Shown: positions 1 to 13,611 of the stretch, piece after piece | Layout of the letters: each line of letters starts with the position of its first letter | How positions within the stretch are numbered: position 1 is the first letter of the stretch | Assembly: GCA_019614645.1 (NCBI GenBank) | Contig: JABWDB010000006.1 | Span: forward strand, 1,426,001-1,490,000 | Reading direction: 5' to 3' | Length of the DNA: 64,000 bases | Origin: Stratiolaelaps scimitus | Lineage: Eukaryota; Arthropoda; Arachnida; Mesostigmata; Laelapidae | Position numbers and translations under genes: made by a program | The notes under the pieces: generated by a model | Told to the model about the DNA's origin: nothing | Seen by the model: only the letters and a program-made list of their open reading frames with translations | Database searches by the model: none

Positions 1-1041
1 AGCGATCTTCCGCATCAACATCGATCTTCACTTCACACCTTGGCTAGCACCTCTTCGGCTGTCGCTCCTTCGGAACGAAGACGCACCGGTTTGTTCCTAC
101 TCAGCTACTACTGGCGGACAAATAGAAGGGGTCACCCCACGTCCTCACGTACAGGCTCAACATTGGCCTAGTCTTCACCCTACCTCACCCGTCACAACGT
201 CATGTTGGCCTTCAAGGTGATCGTCCACTGTTGTTTCGCTGCGTCGCGCGCGCCCCACCGGATATTAATGCAATTTCAATCAAATATAACTATATATCTA
301 ACTATAGTTATTACGGGGTTAAGCTTCAGCTGGCAGCACGGTTGCTACACCTATGAACGAGCTATATTTAAAACACCGAAACGTTTCCTGTAGAAACGAC
401 ATAAAAAAGGGGTCGTGTCGGTGAACCGAGATCGTGATATGCCAGTTTTGTCTACGACAATATCGACGTGCTATCTACACATCGCCATATATATATTAGT
501 GCTCATTCTCACAAAGAGCTTGGGAGCGGTGGGGTATTGTCCTCGCCTAGTGTGCAGGCTGAGCTCTAACAATTCTGAGACGGTGACAACTGTATGGTAT
601 TGACGAACCAATTGTCACGGGCGAGGCGAAACAAGCTAGCGGATCGAAGAGGTCAAAGACAGTGCGGATCGGCCCCAACCAGAAGGGTTTAGTTAATGAT
701 ATATACCTCGACACCTTCGCAAATGGGAGTGTAGATTCAGCGAACAATGAAAAACGTGAAGGCTCTTCTTTTGTATTCCGTGGGACGGGTACATGAACAG
801 AACACAAGAAATTTGTTGCTAATAAACTAGAGACAATATCCAGGCAGGAGTCGTATACATGCTCTTTCCTGTAGATGCTCTAACTACAGACGTTGCTGGC
901 AGTCTACAAGCTGCAACGGGTTTATTGATCCTAGATCTTTGGTAAAAATAAGACAAAACAACTCTGGACGCATTGGAGCCGAAGCATCTTTAAGGATTGC
1001 CACTTTGTCATATAAAAACAAAGGTTATTATACCTATTAAC

Positions 1042-1068
1042 ATATATATATATATATATATATATATA
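1042..1068. repeat. (TA)n microsatellite
   Basis: This is an uninterrupted TA dinucleotide run of about 27 bp. Confidence 0.9.
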
Positions 1069-1446
1069 AGTTATGCTGTGACTTTATGGAAGTGTGACAG
1101 ATCTATAATAACAATCACCGCTTAATTAACTATGTATGATTAAAAACACACACACAACGGAGATATGGTATGAAAGTTTTTCCCTGGATGTTGCTCAACG
1201 AGTCATCCTGTATAGGCACCCGCTTGCAACAGACGATGGATAACAATGGGCGTGCATGAAATCAATAATGGCCATCATCCTTGCCAGTGATACCCAAAAC
1301 GGTTGTAATGAGAGGATAATACCGTAGTTGATGCAAGTTACGGCAATACATTGTACGCTTCTTACCAAAAAAAGAAAAAGTGCATAAAACATTGGATTCT
1401 CAGAAAATTAAAGACAATGAAACACTAAAAAGATGGTCGATCTACG

Positions 1447-1570
<124 letters not shown>

Positions 1571-3503
1571 CTAAACATTAGTAAACTATATCCCCTATCA
1601 ATATAATAATTTACTACGTGAATACAAAGCGAAAAATATACGTCATGACAATTTTCGGCAATATATTCGTATCCCAGGTTATGAGCAATTCCATCGTATA
1701 CAAATGACATACACTTCATATTAACAACATGATCTAGCTTGAATCGAATCAGTTGAGAATCAACTTATTTTCGTATTAATTTTTCGGGTTTATAACAATT
1801 TAAATTAAGTCAGGCGGCGAAATAAAATGCTGAAAGCCGAGAGCGACAGGAACATAGTGGGGATGTGGCTGATATCATGGCCTGTATCTACTCCCCTAGC
1901 TAGAAGTGGTACTTGCTTTTATTCTGGCGGTGATTAATGACAAAAAAGTGACTACGCCAGGCCTGCCTGCAGCCGCTATACCACAGTAGCAATTCACCGG
2001 CGGCTAGGCAAATAAACATAACGGGGTGCCGGTTGGCGGTCCTTTGTCGACGGCACGGCCTCTGCTACAACTAGCTCTCTTGATGAAGAAGCACAATGAG
2101 ACGATGAGAACGCTGAAGATCGCGACCAAGACGAAGAAGATCATTAATTAATATTTCTGGCTCGACTCCTTGCTTCCGCTGTTCCCACCATTCACTGTTT
2201 GTTGTTCGTCCTGACGAACCGCGAGCCCCTAGAGATTGCCGAGAGCCGCAGTGGACCGGGGACGCGGCGTTGAACGCGGAACGGGTACGACGCCAGACCT
2301 GGCCACCGTTGTGGCTCAGCCTCGGATATCCTCGCATGTGGAGAAGAAGGAACCATACAGGGCAAGCGGAATTAAGAACTTGTTTCGAGACTAGAGCAAA
2401 TGAGCATGATGACGATGTCCAGATGGTGTTCAATGATGACGGGAACTGCATGAAGTAGGCTCGAATCGATGGGATGGCCGAGAGACGACAACGACACAAC
2501 TCGGACCGAAGAGGAACTCTTCGTATTAATCGTAAGTCCTTTGCTTTATTTTGGAAAGGATAACTCATAGCTGCTCTTAATTTCGGCTTTAATACAGGAA
2601 GGAGGAGTGTTGAGAGATAATTTAAACTTATCACATATAGGATACATAGGATTTTAGTTTTATTATTATTTTTATTGGGGGTGCTTTTGGGGCTATTGTC
2701 TGTATTTCACCTAGTATAGGTTAGTAGAAATTGTACGTTTGGGACTATCGCACGCTTCGAAGGCTTAAAAAGGCCACACCTGAAGAGAAAAATGACCAGA
2801 GTCATATGTCCATGTAACCGTTGGGCGTCTCCATGCTCCATTTAGGTTTGAAGGAGCGACCATTTTATCCCCAATCATAGTCCTCTCACCCATTTTAATT
2901 CTTGTGTTCTATTACTATTCTTCTTCTGTTCTAACGGGCTGGGTCAAGTAACAAGACCAGCTTTAGAGTGCTCAATATTTTTTATCATCCACTGGCCTCA
3001 GTTTTCTCGATCCGAAGGGGATGTTCTTGTGTGTCGTGGTAACGAAGTACGTCTCGGAATCCGCTTTATGTGTGACAAAGTAAACGAATGATCTGGTACA
3101 ACGCAGAACAAGGGAAATGCTAAGCGCGAAAGGGACCCATATTCCGCAGGCAGCATTTTCTGAGAGGGAGAGCCCTTCCAGATATAGAATTAGTCTTGAA
3201 GGCGTTTGTTGGCAAGTTGTTCACATACAATATTCATCAATACTAAGAGGATTGTGATATTTCCCTGGCAGCAGGCGCAACCCATTCCAGAATCAGGTAT
3301 ATCCCGCTACTGTCCCGGATTGTTTCCGCCGTGACTGCACCCAACAATAAAACGATTAATAAATCTCCTAATTGTCAAAGAAACAAAGGGCATGATTATA
3401 ATGTAGAGCACAAAAAAGTGCGGCTTTTTTTTCAACTACTAATTCTTAATCGACAATGATTGGGTGTGAAGACAACTGTATCGAGAGACTAACCATGTTC
3501 GCC

Positions 3504-3556
<53 letters not shown>
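3504..3556. repeat. (TA)n microsatellite
   Basis: TA dinucleotides run for about 53 bp with one TG interruption near 3520. Confidence 0.9.
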
Positions 3557-3558
<2 letters not shown>

Positions 3559-5208
3559 CGTACTCACAGGCATTTTGATGGAGGGGGAGATACCCTTTGA
3601 ATGACGGCCAATTTTTATCTTGTTCTAAGTAGCCGTCGCAGAGTCGCCTTACCCGTTCTCGGGGATTCATCATTGATAAATCCGTCTAAATCGACGTGGA
3701 CTGTTATTTTTTATTTGCTGCGTATCACACTTGATGCGGATAGGCTGGCCGTCCTGCAATGTATGTAGCTGCGAAAATGGCGCGAGGATTCGTTGCATGG
3801 CTTATTTTTCTTGAAAGCTCTGACAGCCGACAGAAGTTTTCCATGCCGTACAGGGTACAATAGGTATATATACCTTTTCTTGCTCCCATCACAGGCGCAC
3901 CCGTAGAAGAACACTCATTCAGGCAGCCTTTGTTCTCCGACGAAAGTTTAACCCGGCGGTTTATTAAAAGTTTCCCCTGATGTGGTTGGTTAGACAACCG
4001 TGTGCGTGAATAACCCCGTCCAGCATTCAACTTTGCAGCGGTCTGCGGCCCTTGGCTCAGGCCTGGACTACCATCCGGCTAGACAGCGCTATCAACGTCG
4101 TCGTGTTTTTACAAACGAAAACCTACCCTATCCACTGCGAGGGTGAAAGGACCCCCGGAACAACGACTGTACCAGCAAAATCGACGGCCGTGATAAATCT
4201 CAGACGGAAGATTTACTTTGACTAGAATTTCATGGTGGGCATGAACACCAACTAACATACTATAGTCATCGGGTATACAGAGACATTATCAATTATCATC
4301 CATTTATAACGGCCGGTGTCGGCGAGACGGACGTAAATCTGTCCGCAGAATATTTGATCCCTGTTGCTCTTGGCTGTGGGCGATCCGCACCATTTGCCAG
4401 ACATCCAGAATCCGGTGTCGATCTAAGTATTAGAAACATGCTCACGTGTGATAAATAACAAGGCAATTAGTTCGTTTTCAATTTGTCATTATTATTATTG
4501 TCATTCATTGTTCATCTTCGATTTCTACAATACTTGTATGTACACATCTTGGCACGTTATATAACAATATTAATGGAGGCAATAATAATATCATAATAAT
4601 GGTAATAATACTCTCTCTCTAATAATGTAACGCATAATGGCAAAGTGTCTATTGCTACATCTGCTGTTACACTTAAGGCACAATATAGATTTCATCGGAT
4701 AAACATCGATTGTCCGATCCGAGTGTCTCTCGTCCAATGAACTAAATCATCAGGACACCGAGGCGGGCCGTAGTCGGCCGCCAGGGTTCGTCGATCCCCA
4801 GGACTAGCAAGTTTGGTTTTGTCTCTCCCCATCTTCACAACCACAATCTGAGCATTACACGCCTGATAGCGACGAGATATCGTGGTGTTGTTCTTGTTGT
4901 TCGAGTGGCATACGTTATAACGATTGCTGCTGTCAAAGCGTGTCAAACAGCTGTTGACACTTTGGTGATAGCTGTAGAGGCTGAGTAATAACAGTGGGTA
5001 TGGCAAAAAATCTTGGACGATTCTGATCGTCCACCGATCGATAGCATCATCTATTTGTATTTACAAGGGAACGCTGTGCTTCGAGGCAGCGAATAAATCT
5101 CTATATCGAATACTTAATAATAACTTAACACGACACGTTGTACAGTGGGACAGGAATAGAGCTGTCAAAGTAGTAGCAGTAGTAATAATACAATTGATGA
5201 TGACTCGT

Positions 5209-5236
5209 CTGCTGCTGCTGCTGTTGTTGTTGTTGT
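5209..5236. repeat. (CTG)n-(TTG)n triplet tract downstream of the atonal-type gene
   Basis: On the plus strand CTG triplets run directly into TTG triplets. On the gene's strand this reads as CAA/CAG repeats just after the stop codon, so it probably lies in the 3' UTR. No AATAAA is evident on the minus strand in the next 200 bases, so the 3' end of the transcript is unknown. Confidence 0.85.
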
Positions 5237-5256
5237 AGGCTAGCTAGCTCGTTGTC

Positions 5257-5859
5257 TCACAAGGTGACCGACGATGATGAGCTGAGGGGTCCGTAGCTTG
5301 AGTTACGCGAGATGAGGTCATCCAGGGCGGCGATGTAGGTTTGTGCCATTTGCAGCGTTTCGAATTTCGACAATTTCCGGTCATTGCCCAATGATGGAAT
5401 CACATCGCGGAGACTGTCGAAGGCCACGTTCAACGAGTGCATCCTGCGGCGCTCGCGAGCGTTCGCTGCCAGACGGCGCTTCTTCATCACGACGGGCGGA
5501 GCCACTGCGGAGCACTTCTTCTTGACGCCGACGCTCTTGCCAGCACTCTTCTTCGCACTGTCCGATGAAGGTGTTTGGCAGTCGGCGGAGCCTGTCGAGA
5601 ACTCGCTGCTTGCGTCCTCGATGTCTTCGGCGGTGTCCGATTCGTGTTTCACAAAATCGAATGTTCCCTGGGTAGTTTGTGGACTATGGGGAGGCACGGG
5701 ACTGTTGCCCTGGCTGCCAGCCGACGGATTGTAGGAGCCAACAGTAGTGGCTGGATTACAGTAATAGTCTCCGTAGGCGAAGTATGACGACTGCTCAGCC
5801 ATAACGGTAGGAGCCGTCGAGTAGTCACGGTGTTCGAAGTAGCTGGACACAAGCGCCAT
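5257..5859 (-). CDS. ato: Atonal-family bHLH proneural transcription factor (200 aa, intronless)
   Basis: This encodes a nuclear, DNA-binding class II bHLH factor. Known family members pair with the E-protein Daughterless, bind E-boxes (CANNTG) and specify sensory neurons or photoreceptors. Residues about 128-183 form the bHLH: a basic region with the atonal-type core [17 protein letters not shown], helix 1 ([12 protein letters not shown]), a GNDRK loop, and helix 2 with the ATO-group signature [14 protein letters not shown]. The N-terminal half is low in complexity: Tyr-rich near 7-33, Pro/Ser/Thr-rich at 45-65, acidic at 72-86, and Lys-rich just before the bHLH. The short tail ends in a Ser run. 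The start was chosen because the ATG has A at -3 and G at +4 and sits 148 bases below a good initiator. A single exon is usual for this family. The bHLH resembles Atonal, Amos, Cato and ATOH1/ATOH7 alike, so exact orthology is not settled and the symbol marks the family. Confidence 0.93.
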   Translation of the reverse strand: MALVSSYFEHRDYSTAPTVMAEQSSYFAYGDYYCNPATTVGSYNPSAGSQGNSPVPPHSPQTTQGTFDFVKHESDTAEDIEDASSEFSTGSADCQTPSSDSAKKSAGKSVGVKKKCSAVAPPVVMKKRRLAANARERRRMHSLNVAFDSLRDVIPSLGNDRKLSKFETLQMAQTYIAALDDLISRNSSYGPLSSSSSVTL

Positions 5860-6007
5860 CTTCTGGGAGGGTCAGGAACTAGTCCGTAGAAGCGTAGGAA
5901 CGTGCTGTAGTCTGAAGGCCAACACACAAGGTCACTTCTGGTGCGTTCTTTACTGGAACTTCGTACTCTTCTTGTCTCGTCGTCAAGTCAAGACACTAAT
6001 CGGGTGT
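5860..6007 (-). other. Predicted 5' UTR of the atonal-type gene
   Basis: This is the sequence between the inferred +1 (A at 6007, in a TTCACAC context) and the ATG at 5859. About 148 bases is a plausible leader length. No strong splice pair is seen inside it, so the transcript could be entirely unspliced. Confidence 0.5.
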
Positions 6008-6031
6008 GAAGATCGAAGCCCTCACCGCATC

Positions 6032-6039
6032 CTTTTATA
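6032..6039 (-). promoter_or_regulatory. TATA box of the atonal-type gene
   Basis: TATAAAAG on the minus strand is followed 32 bases later by an initiator-like TTCACAC (A at 6007), which is the spacing expected of a TATA/Inr core promoter. The 200 bases upstream carry CCGCCC-type GC-rich words and repeated GCTGAAG words (6108-6150), but no clear cluster of CANNTG E-boxes. Confidence 0.7.
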
Positions 6040-6044
6040 CAGCG

Positions 6045-8500
6045 TACGCACCGGGGAGAGGGTGACCATCTTCCTTCTTGCCCGTCCCGCCCTATGCTCC
6101 GCCCTGAAGCGCTGAAGATGCTGAAGTCGATGGGGGAGAGCTGAAGACGAATGAGCCGAAGAAGGCGACCCGTTGAAGACCGTTACAGAAGACAGAACGA
6201 CGCCGATCAACACGCCGGCGCTCGATCGCCTGAGCTTCCGACGATAAAGAACAGTAGATGGCACCTTTTGTATGTAGTCTATAAGCGTATTTCTACGTGA
6301 GCAATATTTCTTATATATGCATTTTATTTAAATAGCAAATATTCATTAATATATTTATATATACAAACGTCGGCATGCTGGAAAAAAAGGCCAAAGAATA
6401 GGCATATTAATAAGACGATAGCTGTGTTCCCATGAACTCAAAGAAGTTCGCGTTGGAGTGACGTGGTGCCTTCATCAAGCATGTCTCAATTGAAAGGGAG
6501 TCACTTTAATTTAATTGGTATGGCACGAAAATAGATAGCATACATCGTATAACGACACGAAGAATACATACGCATACCGAATGCCTCACATAGGCGCGTG
6601 TTATCTTAATAACTAATAGATGTTAAGCTCTCTCTTAAGACTTTGATTCTATCTGAACAAATTGAAAGTAAATGCAGGCAAGGTGCCTCGAACCGATGTA
6701 AGTTAGCTCGATGCGAGCGTGAACATTCCCTGAACAGTTCTGTCTGCAAGCCAAAATAATCATCAAAAAAATACTACAAAATACGCTTGCACGAGTAGAC
6801 CCGGCTAAGCGAAAGCTCAGGTTCCTCTGCAATGTCGATGTCCCCTCCCCGCGTTCGTCATCGGGCAGTAGTACCAATGAATGCGTTCGTGGGATATTGT
6901 GCAGATATCACGTGCTTCGATATGGTTGGTATCTCAATCGAAATGCAATGAGTGAAGTAAGATAGAATGAGTGAGGGTGCTGCCTCTGAAGCCATTTTGT
7001 TCCATCATATCGCATGGATATAAAAGATAGAACACTATTCGGGTGAAAGCATCGTCTGTGTCAACAGCACTCCGCTGTCTCCTGTCAAAATTATATCAAT
7101 CGTCTGCGACCGGCGTCAACTTTGCAACGCGGATGAACAAGACACCGTTCTCCGATGTGTCCATCGGGTGCAGCACATCTACGAGGGGTTTTTGGTAGCG
7201 GCCAGCGACTGAGTTCATTACAAAGGTATCACTTAAATGATTTTGACACTTCACCTCCGTGTGTCGTGGGCAACAATGCTATTGTCGCTGCCCTCGCCGC
7301 TGCTTCGCCCGTTCCCAGAACGAATAAAGACGTATGACGATCACATCTGAACAGAGCGGGTCCCGGAGAGACTTGGCCGCAACTATCTGAGCGATTGATG
7401 TTCTTCTTCTATGGCTAAGCAGCGCTGCAAAGCGACGCTGAAGTCTGTTGAAGGGATGCTGGCCATTCTTTAGAGCATCGATGGCCGCGACATCTCGGTG
7501 ACCCCGGCACATATACTACATGTACATGGCTGCCCAGATTAGACTAGACCATACAATTTAGTAGCGAGAGAAGAGAGAAGGGCCGCAAAGGCAAGGTGAC
7601 GCCTCTCTACCGTACCAGTAGTAACGGAGCCATGGGGAGAACTGTCTGCGGAGCCGACGTGACTGCACTACAAAGCTCACCGCAACCGCTCGTTGACTGG
7701 CCGCCCGCTGGAGTCAACGAGGAGCTGATGACAGGTCTATCAGTAAAGGTGAATACCTACTCCTTTCTAATCTATTCTACCCACTTTCGAAGGTGACGAT
7801 AGAGAGAAAGTAAGAAAGTCAGCCAGGTTAGCTTGGTTGGCTACCTAGAGGAGGAGAGAACCTGCGACCACTACCTACTAGGTTGACTGAGCAGCTACAA
7901 CGAGTACGCACTCAAGGTATTCTCTTTGAGCGCGCGTTGCGATGCGCAGATGTGGGTTTGCTCGCTGGGCTCGATGGCTCCGGCAGCTCCGGGTTACTGG
8001 TAGTAGAGGCAGCGGCGCTCGCTGCAGCAGCAGCAGCGGCAGACTCAATTGTGAAAGTGCTTCATCGAGCGCAACAACCAGCTCAGGTCAGGCTCGATCA
8101 GACGGATCAGACCGAGGAGAGGTCGATCGGGCTGTCTTTCGATGCGAATAGTGCGAACGAATGCACTGCTGCGAGTATAAAGAAACTCCGCCTCAGCGCG
8201 GTTCGTGCGTTACTTCGTTTGTCGGCTCGACGGTCCTAGCGTCAGTCTTCTCGGAGGAGAAGAAGTTCACCAGCGTCCTCACAGGGAGGAGGCGTGTCTT
8301 TTGCGTTGTAGCAACAAGAGGGCGCGAACCCACAACGACATTCGAAATACGACGGACACCACCGAACTTCAACATCGCCGCTGGCGTCAAAAGGACCAAT
8401 GCGGCTGTAACAATGGCGGGGCGACAACAAATCGACGATGACAACGACAACGCAACGACAAGCAAAAGAACAGCGAGAGAGAAAGAAAGAAAGATAAAGA
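6045..8500. other. Upstream intergenic region of the atonal-type gene
   Basis: No gene is recognised. A TATAAAAG at about 7020 (+) and a TATAAAG at about 8175 (+) could be core promoters, but no convincing coding frame follows either. The open frames at 7883-8655 are Ala/Ser/Arg-rich translations of triplet-rich DNA. Given the gene's likely developmental role, enhancers are expected here but cannot be read by eye. Confidence 0.4.
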
Positions 8501-8508
8501 AAGGGGGG

Positions 8509-8527
8509 GAGAGAGAGAGAGAGAGAG
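8509..8527. repeat. (GA)n microsatellite
   Basis: A run of GA dinucleotides follows a purine-rich GAAA/AAAGG stretch. On the opposite strand it is CT. Confidence 0.85.
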
Positions 8528-8529
8528 GA

Positions 8530-11500
8530 ATACGAAAACTAAGGCTTGTCGCAACTTCCGACGAAGCGGATGCTGGCTGCTCATTTGTAGCACTTTCACT
8601 TGACTACGGGGCCGGACAAACATCGGCTGTAGCTAGCCCACTATACCGCTACTGAATCACCGGCAAAATGTTTAAGTGTCTTCAAAGTGCGGCTCCGTAC
8701 AGAAGAGCGTGTGAAGTGGCGTGCGAGTGGACGCGCAGCGACATTGGTGCTGTGTGCTTAACACGACAGCTCAATTTGGTGACATTGCGCTCAGGACAAC
8801 AGATCGATAGATGTAGATTTATCGATCGTCCTTCCTTCTAACGAATGTGTTACGTATCGAGGTCGCGAACGCGTAAGGATCTAGGCAGGTGCATGGGGTT
8901 GGCTGTTTCGATGTTGTGCTAACTCATTACGTGTGCTATTTCCTGGGGATGGTGAGGGGTTTCACAGATGATCGACGCATGTTGAAGATTTAAGATAATT
9001 AAATTATTCCTATTCAGGCGCTTTACAAAACGAAAACGAGTAGCTTCATATTGAATATCTTATATGTTAAGCCAACTGTGAGTGAGTGTTCGGCGTAATA
9101 ATAATATCTACGTGAGAAAAATCGACATGTTCAAGTTAAAAAATTAATGCGTTCTCATTACATCTAATATAAATCTGGTCACAGATCAAATATATTGAGT
9201 TGTTTATTACCTCAAAATCGTCGAATAAACATTTACGATTGTCAGTCTATTTGCGAGGTCAGACTTATGTATGAATCTGGAAATCACAGAAAAACTTCAA
9301 TCAACAATGGGATCGCGGAAAAACTTAGGTCAGAGGAGTCGGTTAACAGACGCAAGGCAATATGTTTACGAAGCGGCAGCGTGGTATCGGTTACGGTCAA
9401 AATGAACGGATTGACTTTGGCTACAGCGCGCAGCGGGGTGACGGTAACGTCGACAGGGGTTCTTCAATGAGGGGCTAATGAATAGCTAAAGGGAGGGCAG
9501 CTAAATGAAATTATTGGAAAAATTCACCCGAATAGATGAAACGGGGCAGCGGAATAACTGCCGTGAGCAAACGCGGTGGCTAAAAAAACATAAAATGCAG
9601 TGTTATTAACTGAAGCAGGACACTGACAATACTCTACACTAGATTATTGTAATGGATGTTCGCGGAGAGCTTCAACAGAGCACTAACGAGTAGAACAATT
9701 GATTCAATTGGGAAGAGAAAAACATGATTATTCTGGTGTGCACACGGCGAAATCGACGACGAACGTGTGTACGTGAGCCTTACTCGGTGCTAACAATGTG
9801 AATTGGGCTAATATCTGCGTGTGGATACTGCTGTTCGCCGTCACACAGTGCATAGGTAGCATAATAAATGAAACTCGAAAGGGTGAACCAGCCTATCCTT
9901 ACCTATATATTATGTATGCTGGGAATATACGTCTGTATATTAGCAGTAGGTAGAGTTTATTCACCCGTCATCGAATGGGACCCGTGCCTACACTAGCAGT
10001 CGTTGCAGCCAAAACGCCATTCAACCCTCATCATTCGTTGCTCTTCATGACTTGTTTTGTGACTCCGGACCTGATTTGATTTACTTTGCTCCGTCTCCTC
10101 GTTTATTAGCCTCTACGAGCTGGTGTATGGTGACATTGCAACGGCGCCACCGCCGTTTATCGGGCGATACAACGACCAGCAATGACTACCTCTATGGCTG
10201 CTGTTATGATAGCAAAACGCCACACGGGAGTGGTTACGGGCATTTGACGATATGCGGCCTCAACGCATACAATTGCATTTCAGCCGCTCTCGAGTCTATT
10301 TAGAAGCGATTTACACTTGGAGAACAATCACCGCCCATAACAATGAGCCTTGACTGAGCTCGAATGATAAGCGTCTCGATGTCCTCAAATGTCTTCCCGC
10401 ACACGCTGACTAGGTAGGTCGAGTCGCCTGTTGTTGCCGTCGTCGCCTCTGTCGTTGTTGTGGTTGGTCAACGCAAGCGAGGCCACAGCGGTGTGCAGTC
10501 GAGAAGACAGCAACGAACAACTGGGGTTTAGTGCAGTTCCGCAAAGTTACTCCTCAGAGAGTTCACGGTGATCGCAGTGTCTCTCGAGAAACGCCTAAGC
10601 GAAGACTAGCCAGCACTGCGGAGCATTGCCTCACTGGTGGCCGCCGATGTGTCGACGTTCGTATTGTGTTGGCGATTGTATTCTGTTACTATGACTGTTA
10701 TTATTATTATTTAGCTAGACTTCGATTCGAGTCCTTCTTCAAGCTAGCTACGACGGCGACGATCAGCACCAGCAGAGTAGAGTCATCTTTGAGCGAGGAA
10801 TATTGATAGCCTGTAATAGGCCATATAGCGAACTATTGATTTCTATGTCGTGTGCACGCATACGGGACACAATATGAAGTGGAAAATTCGTGTCGTTGTC
10901 GACGAAAAGCAGACCTCTCTATTGAAGGTGACGACGACCACCCGGCAGCAGGTAGCATTGTTCGAAGAATACACTCAATCTCAGCCCTGACTCTCAACGC
11001 CGTTCAAATAGGGACAACATCGGTCAGGTTGTCGAGACTGAGGTGAACTCGTATCTCGTTACCTACTACTGCTGCTGCTGCCGATCGCCCACCTACAAGC
11101 AGCAGCAGTGTCGTAGTCGTTGTATCAATAAGACTACCTTGGTCTGTTCCAGCGCTACGGCCGGTCGAATAACGAACGCCAGTGGCATGGAACGCGGGGA
11201 CTCGAAATTGTGGGTTTACACATGATGAGCAAAAGAGAGGGCCAACGCTCAGCGGTTTCGTCTCGCCTTGCCCGAGGCCGGCGTAGGTGTTTGTCTCGTG
11301 TGGCGCGCAATACGCGTTTCACTACGTGCGCCAGCTTCGTTTCTATGGAAATCACGCGACGATGAACGGGTGCTACACCCCCGTTATAGTCCCATATATC
11401 TAGTGCAGACTTGTATGTCAAACGTCTGCTTTATAACAGCCTGCTTTATGTGCAGCTATCGAGCTCACTGCATAATGTCTGCTTAGGTAGAAATCTGAAA

Positions 11501-12200
11501 GTGGCAGCGGGAGTTGGACTTCCCTCATCAAACGTGAGGTGAGGTCTGGGAGCAGCTAGGCGTACAGGTATCACCACCTCTGCTACTCGTACCAGCTACC
11601 TGAGCCGCTTATGTGTAGATGTGTATGTAACGCGGTTGAACATCTCCTGCAGAACAACACCGATCGATTGGGTCTTAAATCCTTACTTAAATCCTTATTT
11701 GACGATCCTATTTCAGCTACAAGTTGTTCGACTGAATGAAGCATATTGTAACTTGTGGTCTGTAAGTCCTTCAAGTTTTAAGCTACATCTATATTTATCA
11801 ATCAGGCAGAAATAGCATATGGCTCGGTGCACCATGTATAATATATGCAATTTTGTAGCGAGAGGGGCGTCGTTACTGATCTTCCATCGTTACGCGCTTG
11901 AGAGAACGCACTTTACGTAACTTGATCATTCCAGCGGACGAGACACATTTACACACGCAGCTTGCTAATTGCAATTCTGTCCTGAGACAATTAAGAATCA
12001 ATTTCGCGAAAAATCTATGACTGGTTGCACCATCATAAAGTGTGACCTCACCGTCTAACAAATAGGTCTATGCGTTGCCTACACCTTTCCAGCCTATAAA
12101 TTTTGAACTTGTATCTTCCTCAAAATATCTCACACAGTATCGCTTCTCTTGGACAGCTTTAGAGAAATAAAATGACTGTATTTTGTTCGCGTTCGATTCA
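8530..12200. other. Intergenic region, nothing recognised
   Basis: The base composition is mixed and no open frame resembles a known family. CTG/TGC triplets occur near 11068-11110. I see no mobile-element motif before the dispersed repeat at about 12213. Confidence 0.5.
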
Positions 12201-12212
12201 CACCGTTTAAAG

Positions 12213-12284
12213 GATCCGTCTTATGCCGAGACAAGTTCGGTGGACGTTAAATGTTAGCTGTGAGTCCGCCCGGAAAGTTTACTT
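12213..12284 (+). repeat. Dispersed repeat family B, copy 1
   Basis: This is one of three related segments (others near 26168 and 37348). Shared words in order are a TCTTATG block, ATGCCGARA, a CGTTAAATGTT core at 12244-12254, a TGAGTC block and GCAAAGTTTAC-like sequence ending at 12282. This copy lacks several bases between the first two blocks. The GGACGTTAAA core resembles 3' ends of arthropod non-LTR retroelements, but that assignment is inference. Confidence 0.6.
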
Positions 12285-12289
12285 TGGTG

Positions 12290-12990
12290 TCATTTTATAC
12301 AAATAAGGTCAAAATAGGTCTCGCCATTTCCTCCTGAGAATATACCTAGCGTCTTGTGTTCCCTACCTCCATGACTGTGTTACAGGCTGGGGGCTTCAGT
12401 ACGCGGAGTGCGAACAGAAACAGAGTACTTGTACAATATACGCCGTCGCATCCGTACAGCAAACAATCTATTTTCTTGCCGGGGAGCAATTATGAATCTT
12501 GAAAAAAACTATAATAAATGTTCATATAACGGCAAGAATTACTGCCATCTTTGGACATTAGTGAAGTGTCATGGTTTTTTACCGTGAGACTCGGGAGCGG
12601 CTCTTTGGCGTACTATCAATCCATCGAAGTATGTTTGAGCATTGCCTCATCAAAACATTATCACAGCATCGTATCATCATAACATCTCATTGAGCCCTTA
12701 GAACATGAAACGAACAGCGAAACTTGCATAGCCCTGCAGAGACAAACAGGAGTATACACATCTCGTGTTCCAACCAATTCTTTCAAATCAATACGCAACG
12801 CGTAAGCTTAAGACTGATACGTTCCCCGTAGCTATACGAATATTACTAGTCTACTTTAATCGAGTCTATGCCTGTGAATGGCCGGTATTATAGCTCGCTC
12901 CTATCTGGAATGATGTAGCGTATTTTATTATTTTTGTTTCCGAATCAGAAAAGTTAGCTGCATAGCATTTCAGTTGATTCGTCGCGTTTA
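12290..12990. other. Intergenic, nothing recognised
   Basis: No repeat, RNA gene or protein-family motif was found on either strand. Confidence 0.4.
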
Positions 12991-13419
12991 TCACTTTCAG
13001 CTGGGTGATAAGCAGCACAGCGAATCATTGGCGGCTTCAGAGGCGGTTCCGATCCGCTTGATGCTAGGTAGGCCCATTGGGCCTGAGCCATTGGGGAGTC
13101 CGTGCACGAGCGAGTCACGGGGCCAGGACAGCCGATTGACAGCAGAAGCAACAGCAACAACGGCAGCATCGTAGGCCAACTACATACACACTCTCCCAAA
13201 GACACATCCATGCACGCGTCTGTAGAGATTCACCATCTCAGGCACACGCACGTTCGTTCAACAACGACTGCCTCCAGCTCCACCATAGGCAGACGTCGGA
13301 GTCGCCTGTTGTTGCTGCTGCTGCTGGATGGGCCTCGACGTCGACGACGATGACGGCGGGACGTTGCTTCTCTGTGTGAGTGAATCAAGCAGGCCACAAC
13401 CTGGGTCCGCACACCCCGG

Positions 13420-13502
13420 CTGTTGTTGCTATTGCTGCTGCTGCTGCTGTCGCCACCGCCGCCGCCGCTGGCGTCACCATTGCTGCTGCGTTGCTGCTGT
13501 TG
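13420..13502. repeat. CTG/CCG triplet array
   Basis: The array consists of TGTTGT, then CTG repeats, CGC/CCG repeats and TGCTGC repeats, with interruptions. Confidence 0.85.
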
Positions 13503-13611
13503 TGCGGCATCTGGCAATCGAGACGGGACGAGGCGAACAGAACACAAAGACCGCGCGCGCGCTCGAGAAGCCGGGGTCCTACGAGAGAAGATCAACCTGA
13601 AGAGAAGTAGG

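Noticed and set aside
2071..2634. 187-codon minus-strand frame
   Set aside because: No family resemblance, no start context or promoter that favours it, and plausible by chance.
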